In this document: positions 40,666-46,368 of the stretch, one piece after another
Layout of the letters: each line of letters opens with the position of its first letter
Numbering within the stretch: the stretch's first letter is position 1
NCBI GenBank assembly: GCA_003427395.1
Contig: BFEA01001042.1
Span: forward strand, 96,566 to 142,933
DNA from: Chara braunii
Taxonomy: Eukaryota; Streptophyta; Charophyceae; Charales; Characeae
DNA: 46,368 nt
Direction of reading: 5' to 3'
The notes under the pieces: generated by a model
The model's database searches: none
What the model was told of the DNA's origin: nothing
The model's input: only the letters and a program-made list of their open reading frames with translations
Position numbers and translations under genes: made by a program

Positions 40666-41940
40666 GTGTTCTTCTTTTTATTTTTCCGAAAGTCAATATG
40701 TACGTTTTTTTTTTCTTTTCTTTCCTTTAGTAAGCCCTGCCAACGAGGCAGGGCAGTCCATTCTAGATTTGGTTACTTGGGCGTAGTAAATACCAGAATG
40801 CTTCGATACTGTATTTCTGGGAAGATGCAGTAGAAGAGAAAAAAAAAAACAAAAGAGGAAACGACCCAGACCCAAATCGCCCGCCCAGACCCATATCGCC
40901 CGGCCCCAGTTTGCAACGGGAAAAAACTCTATCCCTCAAAAGGGAAACAATGGGCGGCGCCCTATACTAAATTGCAACGACCTTGACAAGCTAACCTGCC
41001 CTACGACCGGTCTTAGGGACAACTGCGACCGGACCCTATTTTCTGCTGTCGGAGACCCCAAAAGAACCCGTCCTAGCGAAGTTGTACTGCACGACCTTAC
41101 CGAAAATAGAAAGAAATGAAACGACGAAAATGAAACCCACACAAGCGCAGCCTCCTAGCTGCGAACTGGTTTCCCCTGCCTGTGATGGAGAGTTCATTGT
41201 GGGACCTTGAGAGCACCCACCACATGGGGTGTGCTGACCTTAGGTCTGATCCAGCCAGCCCTCACACACACTGGTCAGATCCACTCATCGCCAGGGTGAG
41301 TGAACCACATCACTCACCCCGGTGCGACAGCCTGGACACGCAGGCTTGAGTAAGCCTTTGAGCCAAGTGGGTGCAGCGGTAAGGCGATGAGGTGAGTTTC
41401 AAGGTGCGGTGAGTACTCAGCCCGAGAGTTGGGGTGGAGTGAGTAGTGCAGCAAGGCCCTGTATGTCTTAAACCACCAGTACATCCTGGCCTCTTTTTCA
41501 TGCCAGTGCCAGCAGAACCCAGGCTGCATGTGATTTTCCTGCTGGCACCAGTCCCCTGAGGCTCTTTTTCTTTATCGGAATATAAGCTGCACATCTGTGT
41601 GATTTCGCAGCCAAAGGCTGCCTCTTACCCCGTTGCACTTTGTCGTGTAGCGGGGCTTTCCTCAAAAAGAATGTCGACGACCTGTTAACGGGGTTTATGG
41701 GGCATCGAGAAGGTGCGCGGTCGGGGGCAGGGCACAGACCGGTAGGCCAAACGGTCAGCGCAGAGGTTGGAGTGCAGGCGACCAACAGTAGGTGGCAATA
41801 GGTCGTTCTTTGGTGGCGGCGGGTGTCGCCCGGCCTTTCCTTTTTGAGGTTGGCTGGCCTTCGTTTTTGAGTGGGCGGTTTTTTTTGGGGGGGTTGTTTT
41901 GGGGCAGGCGGGGTCTAATAAGTGACGGAAGGGACGGCCA
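40666..41940. other. Intergenic with weak repeats
   Basis: A 19-bp tandem CCAGACCCAWATCGCCCG lies at about 40866-40904. GAGTGAGTAGTGCAGCAAGG at 41438 and TTAAACCACCAGTACAT at 41468 are words also present near 38175 and 38445 and suggest a diverged relative of that locus. No gene recognised. Confidence 0.4.
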
Positions 41941-41944
41941 AACG

Positions 41945-42210
41945 CCCTCGCTCCACCACTCACCGACTGTGCAAAAGGTGAATGAATCTTCGGCTAGAAC
42001 ATGGAAGTATACACCGCCATTGTTTTTGTCTTTTGTGCATGTGCTGAGTAGTGCAGAGAGGGCCAAAGGTAGGGTTCAGGGCATAGCCACACCATTTTTG
42101 AAATTTGCAAAATGGGAATGAACTTCCCGCTAGAACATAGCCAGATGCACCCGCCACATTTTTTGTCTTTTTTTCACATTTCGGGAGTGGTGTGGCGAGG
42201 CCCAGAGTCC
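41945..42210. mobile_element. GGGCCTCGCCACACC MITE family, longer copy
   Basis: GCCCTCGCTCCACCACTC and GAATGAATCTTCGGCTAGAA at the left. GAATGAACTTCCCGCTAGAA and TTCGGGAGTGGTGTGGCGAG at the right. The two ends are inverted relatives of each other and of 105-425. Confidence 0.5.
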
Positions 42211-43020
42211 ACGGCCGTCGATCGATGGTGGTGGAGGCGGGAGGAGTGAGAAAAGTGCCACCTTGCCTGTCCTGCTCCTCGCTCCCGATTGGCTGCGCTC
42301 CTGCGCCCTGCGTGGTACGCAGTTTCTTTTTGTCTGGCCCTGCCTTGCTGAAAAGAAACTTGTGGCCTACGAGTTTCTTCCGAAAAAGACGGCGCAGGCA
42401 TGCCGTCGATAAGAAAAAAATCAGTGGGCTGTGGCGCTTTTTGGATTCTGACGGGCGCCCGCGCCTGATAGCTGGATGTACTTGTGCTTTAAGATGCGGC
42501 AGGTTAGCTGCCTTTAACCTCTGCATGGGAACAGCATTTATCTGGAAAACTCGCTGGTGGACCCTCGTTTGCCAAACCTATTTTTTTCAATTTTTTTTGT
42601 GCCTGCGTATAAAATTGTGTGTGGCGGTGCACAACCCCTGGTTTTGAGAGTGGTGTGTCGAGGCCCAATGCATTCGCCATTCTCAGACTCGGCAAATGGT
42701 GGAAAGATGGCCTAAGGGCCTACCTGCACAACTTGTCAAATCTGAAAATGGAGTGTATCAGGGCGTAGTCACATGGGGCTCTGCAACTCCTAAATTTGAG
42801 GGGTCTGAGGATAGGGTTCTGGGAGGTCGCACAGCCGCATGCAGATGGCGTTATGGATAAGGAGAAGACAAGGTATAGACAGTCCTCTAATTGTACCATG
42901 GGGGGCGCACACGGTCACAAGCTCGCCTTCTTTCTCTTTCCCACAATTTTCAAGTTTGTCTTATATGCCAAAGGTCTTCTGGTCCTGTGGCTTCCCCCCC
43001 CCCCCTCTTTTATCAATTCT
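42211..43020. other. Intergenic, nothing recognised
   Basis: One further GAGAGTGGTGTGTCGAGGCC MITE-end word lies at about 42646. Open frames lack recognisable domains. Confidence 0.4.
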
Positions 43021-43034
43021 GTAGATTTTTCTTG

Positions 43035-43100
43035 AGGGACGCTGAGCCCGGTTCCCAGCACGTGTTGCTCCCCATGAATAGGTTGGAGCAGTGCTTCTTG
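43035..43100 (+). mobile_element. Hairpin element (S3) fragment
   Basis: GCTGAGCCCGGTTCCCAGC at 43041-43059, followed by TGTTGCTCCCCATGAATAGG. The stem differs from the common GCTGGA/TCCAGC form. Confidence 0.6.
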
Positions 43101-43266
43101 TCAGACAAAAATAAAAAGTCATCCTCATTTTTCTGTTTTCTTCTATATTCTTTCTGAGATTTGCGGTTTTGGAGGAGACCTCCATTTTGAGGGTGCTTGC
43201 AGTCGTGCAGACTGAAGGAATTTGCAGGCATGTGTTGGAGGTTTGGGGGATTTGGTGGTGTCGTGT

Positions 43267-43338
43267 GGCTAAATGACCCCTACATTTGTGGCGAAATGAC
43301 CCCCTACATTTGTGGCTAAATGACCCCCTACATTTGAT
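43267..43338. repeat. 24-25-bp tandem repeat, three copies
   Basis: GGCTAAATGACCCCCTACAT and TTGTG is repeated three times with small differences. Confidence 0.9.
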
Positions 43339-43424
43339 ATGTTTGAGTGGTTTGCAGGTCCACGCGAGTATGTCCTCATATACTGCTCAACGTGCATGCA
43401 TAGATTGTTGGAGATATCAACACA

Positions 43425-43640
43425 ATTCTGTATAGGGACGCTGGACCCATTTTCCAGCACATACACTCACACCATTGTACAGGGACACTGGACCCGATTT
43501 CCAGCAGATACATTTTCATCATTGTACAGGGACGCTGGACCTGATTTCCAGCAGGTGTAGCTCCCCACCAATAGATGGAGCCTGCCCCCTACTTACCGGG
43601 GATGCTCTTATCACCTTGTTAAGTAGGTCACCCGTTAAAA
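43425..43640 (+). mobile_element. S3 element with three tandem hairpins
   Basis: Hairpins at 43440-43458, 43487-43505 and 43534-43552 (period 47 bp), each preceded by TGTACAGGGAC or TGTATAGGGAC. The last is followed by the complete S3 end (GCTCCCCACCAATAGATGG, GCTCTTATCA, GTTAAAAAAA). Confidence 0.8.
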
Positions 43641-43833
43641 AAAAAAAAAAAGAAGTCCTCATCCCCCTTTAGTACAGTTCCTCATTCATTCACAAAGTAA
43701 CCTCCATAGAGATTGCACTACGGACGAGTGACTGCATGTTGTCTAGTACAACTATGACTACTCGCTTCAATACGTTGTTCACTGGTCTTTGCAATTCTGT
43801 GTCTGTCTCTGCCTTGTCTCCCCGGTCATGTAG

Positions 43834-44058
43834 TTGTCAGCATGTTGCAATCGGCACATCTTTGCTATGCACGTGGGCCGTGCATTGCGGGCACTGTTTT
43901 GGACTGCACGTCTTTGCTATACATGTGGGCTTCCCGAGCACTTCTTTCGGGAGTGTCCAAGTCGTATTCACTCCTCAGAGTGCTTCGCTGTGTGCCACTT
44001 CACTCTCCTTTTCTCCTTTTTCTCTCTTCCCTTTTTCTTTTTTTCTTTCTTTTTTTAA
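43834..44058 (+). pseudogene. Gag-like CCHC zinc-knuckle relic
   Basis: The frame contains CYTCGLPEHFFREC (43915-43956), a textbook CX2CX4HX4C knuckle of retroelement Gag/ORF1 proteins. Just upstream a duplicated but decayed version, CYARGPCIAGTVLDC in another frame, shares the nucleotide words ATCTTTGCTATGCACGTGGG / GTCTTTGCTATACATGTGGG, so the ancestor probably had tandem knuckles. No protease or reverse transcriptase is nearby. It runs directly into the R6 repeat at 44035. Confidence 0.5.
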
Positions 44059-44410
44059 AGCCCAGGTTGTTGTAGAGGTGGGATACTAGACCCATGGCAG
44101 TCACCCACAGTACTCGGCCACTCAGTTGCCCAGCTGAACCCTTCTGAAGACCCCACCCACCCTTCCTCTCATCTCTTTTTTGCCCTGGCGCACCCCCACC
44201 CCCCCTGTCCTACCCTAGTGTTAACCACCCGGGACCATCACCCATCACCATCTTGGCGGGGTGACCTGACCAGACAGCGGTTGCAGGCACTTGGGCTAAG
44301 CAGAGACACCTACCCCCATGCTCAGCCCTGGTTGAAGCAGACCCCCTTGCAAGCCTGATTGCACGAGGACTTCGGGAGCTAGGTATGAACATGCTACTAC
44401 AGGTCTTCAT
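44035..44410 (+). mobile_element. R6 repeat copy
   Basis: T-rich start, CCCAGGTTGTTGTAGAGGTG, CAGTACTCGGCCACTCAG, GCTCAGCCCTGGTTGAAGCA, GGGAGCTAGGTATGAAC. Same module order as 34730-35155. Confidence 0.65.
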
Positions 44411-44444
44411 GAGGGTGCACAGTGGCTCCATCCAGCACAGTTGT

Positions 44445-44640
44445 GTGGTGATGATAGAGAGCTGGGAATCCCCCGTTCCCTCGTGTGTCCCTGGAGCCCG
44501 TTCCGGCCCCGCGGTAAGGTGCAGTATCTTTTGACAACCCGGACATTCCGTACTAAGGAGCTACTATGCCAGCCTCAACCCTATGTTACGTACCAGGAGG
44601 ATAGCCAACCCTGAGTCTTGAGTTATGGTTTGAATCTCCT
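44445..44640 (-). repeat. R7 repeat, minus copy
   Basis: Minus strand: GGGTTGGCTATCCTCCTGGT, GGTTGAGGCTGGCATAGTAG, CTGCACCTTACCGCGGGGCC, AACGGGCTCCAGGGA. Plus-strand copies lie at 45165-45305, 45355-45535 and, truncated, 45717-45783. Confidence 0.85.
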
Positions 44641-44756
44641 ATCTTTATGTTGTGTTGCTACAGCGTTCTATTGTGTTGATGGTAGAGAGAGCTGGGAATC
44701 CTCCGTTCCCTCGTATATCCCTGGAGTCCGTTCCTGCTGCGTGGTAGATGTCCAGT

Positions 44757-45058
44757 TGATGTAGCTCAGTGGTTAGAGCACCGGTTCGAAATGCGCATTG
44801 TGGTATAAGGTTGCGGGTTCAAAACCTCACAACATTGCACATGGACACCGGCAGGGCGTTAGAGTGACGCACGGCTGGACACACACCCCCTTGGGATGAT
44901 GCAGGTAAGCTATTACAGACACTGCCTGCGCACCACCCAAGGGGTAGCTCATGGTTGTTGTATGTTGGGACTGGGCAATGGCGTGGTATCCTGATGTTCT
45001 TGGTCTATGGGGTGGTCATGAGACTGCTGGGTGGTTTGTACAGTCTGGTTTACTCGAG
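44757..45058 (+). mobile_element. SINE family S1, copy c (best preserved head)
   Basis: GATGTAGCTCAGTGGTTAGA (box A), GCGGGTTCAAAACCTC (box B), GACACCGGCAGGGCGTTAGA, CCCCTTGGGATGATGCAGG, GTTGTTGTATGTTG and TTTACTCGAG end. Inserted between R7 copies. Confidence 0.85.
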
Positions 45059-45164
45059 CCCAGCAGAGCAAAGCTACCGACTATTTCATAGCTTAGGCTA
45101 TGATTCAGATGAGGTCCTGTGTTCGATACCAGATTATGACTTTTGGCTGCTCATCCTCCTAGTA

Positions 45165-45305
45165 CGTAGTCAAGGGTTGAAGCTGGCATATCAGTTCCTT
45201 AGTACGGGATGTCGGGGTTGTCAGGAAATACTGCACTTTTTCCTGGGGACCAGAACGGGCTCCAGGTACATACGAGGGAACAGAGGATTGTCAGCTCTTA
45301 CAGAT
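45165..45305 (+). repeat. R7 repeat, plus copy 1
   Basis: TCCTCCTAGTACGTAG, GGTTGAAGCTGGCATATCAG, TTCCTTAGTACGGGATGTCG, AACGGGCTCCAGGTACATAC. Confidence 0.85.
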
Positions 45306-45354
45306 TACCATACAACACAGGGTTAATAGATTCTCCAGGGTCAATAGATACAGT

Positions 45355-45535
45355 CCATGATTCATGACTTAGGGTTGGCTATCCTCCTAGTACGCACCTT
45401 AGGGTTGAGGCTGGCATAGCAGTTCCTTAGTACAGGATGTCGGGGGTGTCAGGAGTACTGCACCTTACCGCGGGGCTGGAACGGGCTCCAGGGATATACC
45501 AGGGAACGGAGGATCCCCAGCTCTCTCTACCATTA
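45355..45535 (+). repeat. R7 repeat, plus copy 2
   Basis: GGGTTGGCTATCCTCCTAGT, GGTTGAGGCTGGCATAGCAG, CTGCACCTTACCGCGGGGCT, AACGGGCTCCAGGGATATAC. Close inverted partner of 44445-44640. Confidence 0.88.
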
Positions 45536-45708
45536 AAGGACGCTGAGCCTGGTTCTCAGCAAACATGTATCAATGGGACACTGGACCTGGTTTCCAGCAG
45601 GTGTCGCTCCCCGCCAATAGATGGAGCCTTCCCGATGGTGCTAGGGGTGTCTGCTCTTATCAGCACCCCTAGCAGCCACTTGGGTTGTTAAAAAAAAAAA
45701 AAAAAACA
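45536..45708 (+). mobile_element. Hairpin SINE-like element (S3), two hairpins and A tail
   Basis: Hairpins GCTGAGCCTGGTTCTCAGC (45542-45560) and ACTGGACCTGGTTTCCAGC (45580-45598), then GCTCCCCGCCAATAGATGG, GTGTCTGCTCTTATCAGCAC and a poly(A) run ending about 45708. Confidence 0.85.
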
Positions 45709-45716
45709 CTGTAGTA

Positions 45717-45783
45717 GGGCTATCCTCCTAGTACACATAACATAGAGTTGAGGCTGGCATAGCAGTTCCTTAGTTCGGGATGT
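45717..45783 (+). repeat. R7 repeat, truncated plus copy
   Basis: GGGCTATCCTCCTAGTACAC, GTTGAGGCTGGCATAGCAG, ending at GGGATGTC. Confidence 0.75.
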
Positions 45784-45819
45784 CTATTTTCTTTCCCCTT
45801 TCTTGCTTTCTGATGTTTT

Positions 45820-45915
45820 GGATCTTTTTTTTTAACAAACAACCCTGAGGCTCCATCTATTAGTGGGGAGCACCACATGCTGGAAAACGGGTCCGGCGTC
45901 CCTGAACATTTGGGT
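45820..45915 (-). mobile_element. Hairpin SINE-like element (S3), minus copy
   Basis: Minus strand: hairpin GCCGGACCCGTTTTCCAGC (45879-45897), GCTCCCCACTAATAGATGG, GGTTGTTTGTTAAAAAAAAA tail. Confidence 0.75.
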
Positions 45916-46105
45916 TGCTCTTGGTGTACACGTAGAATTGCTAATAACATAAGAGTCCATCCCCTGCCAGCATTGAGTGCCCTAGGGACTAGGGGTTTAG
46001 CTGAGCAGGGTCGAGGGGCAGGCCAGGGGGGGACTGTTAGAGCTAGAGGCCCGGGGGGCACCGGTTCCCCTGGCATTGCCGTCCTCCCCTCCCCCCTTTT
46101 CTCTA

Positions 46106-46368
46106 TCTCTACACTACTAAAGGAAAATCTGGGTCTCGCGTGACGCCGGTGCGAGACCCGGTCTCCAGGTAACAGACTTCGGGTGGCGGGCCCAGGGCCA
46201 AACTCGCCCCGACCGTCGGGCCCATGAACCGGCACAGGCAATGAGGAAAAAGGAGAATGCCCTTTTGCGCCCGCCGGGGAGAAACGAGAGGCCTGCTTTG
46301 CGGCCATCGGGTCCGCCCTCCCGCAGTCGTGCCTTCGCCCCCGCTCGCCAGCGGGATTGCCATTTGTG
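46106..46368 (+). mobile_element. Possible Helitron 5' end running off the window
   Basis: TCTCTACACTACTAAAGG preceded by A resembles plant Helitron 5' termini (TC start, TCTCTACTACTA-like, A-T insertion site). It is followed by a strong inverted pair GGGTCTCGC / GCGAGACCC (46131-46159). The 3' CTRR end would lie outside the window, so this cannot be confirmed here. Confidence 0.3.

Noticed and set aside
43267-43338. CRISPR-like array
   Set aside because: The 24-25-bp repeats are directly adjacent without spacers and lie in a eukaryotic context. This is a minisatellite.
45720-46307. 195-codon Pro/Arg-rich minus-strand frame at the right edge
   Set aside because: It spans a SINE-like hairpin element, the presumed Helitron terminus and GC-rich DNA. 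There is no domain or conservation.

Overview
This is a repeat-dominated eukaryotic nuclear window, most likely from a streptophyte (a land plant or charophyte alga such as Chara). The pointers are three L1-type LINEs with plant-style ORF1 proteins (DUF4283-like region plus zinc knuckle) and ORF2 ending in a zf-RVT motif without RNase H, abundant tRNA-headed SINEs, TTA-flanked MITE-like elements, long (GA)/(CT)/(CA) microsatellites and one 745-nt assembly gap. The species is inference. There are no prokaryotic operons, rRNA genes or CRISPR arrays.

Layout. 1-8766: microsatellites, minisatellites and small DNA elements. These include an R1 element with terminal inverted repeats (1913-3320, itself carrying an insert), a complete PIF/Harbinger-like non-autonomous element with a TTA target duplication (5847-6857) and several SINEs. 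8767-28585: one roughly 0.6-kb R1 element split into three pieces by two retrotransposon events. The first is an 11.4-kb minus-strand composite of LINE A (near complete) and LINE B (5'-truncated) at 8855-20279, bounded by an 8-bp duplication. The second is the 7.8-kb plus-strand LINE C at 20781-28536, bounded by a 14-bp duplication with one mismatch. LINE C is the best preserved: ORF1 and ORF2 are disabled by only a handful of stops and one frameshift.

29796-30666: the only host gene I can recognise. A first-exon segment reads into the N-terminus of a plant-type ribose-phosphate pyrophosphokinase (PRS4-like) and ends at a GTGAGT splice donor. It lies downstream of a dense cluster of E2F-like GGCGGGA motifs, a G-box and two CCAAT boxes. 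The intron runs into the gap (30667-31411), and later exons are not visible in the window.

31412-46368: a mosaic of minisatellites, foldback elements, tRNA-headed SINEs (two families), a hairpin-bearing SINE-like family whose 19-nt hairpin shows compensatory changes and also occurs in the LINE C 3' UTR, a 622-bp near-perfect palindrome (38342-38962), a gag-like zinc-knuckle relic and a possible Helitron 5' end at the right edge.

How the parts relate. LINEs A, B and C are distant members of one clade with an ORF1/ORF2 overlap in the same +1 register and an LxDD reverse-transcriptase motif instead of the usual Y/FxDD. They probably supply the machinery that mobilised the SINEs. R1 and the MITEs have no recognisable transposase here and must be mobilised in trans. 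R1 copies also carry a canonical E2F site.
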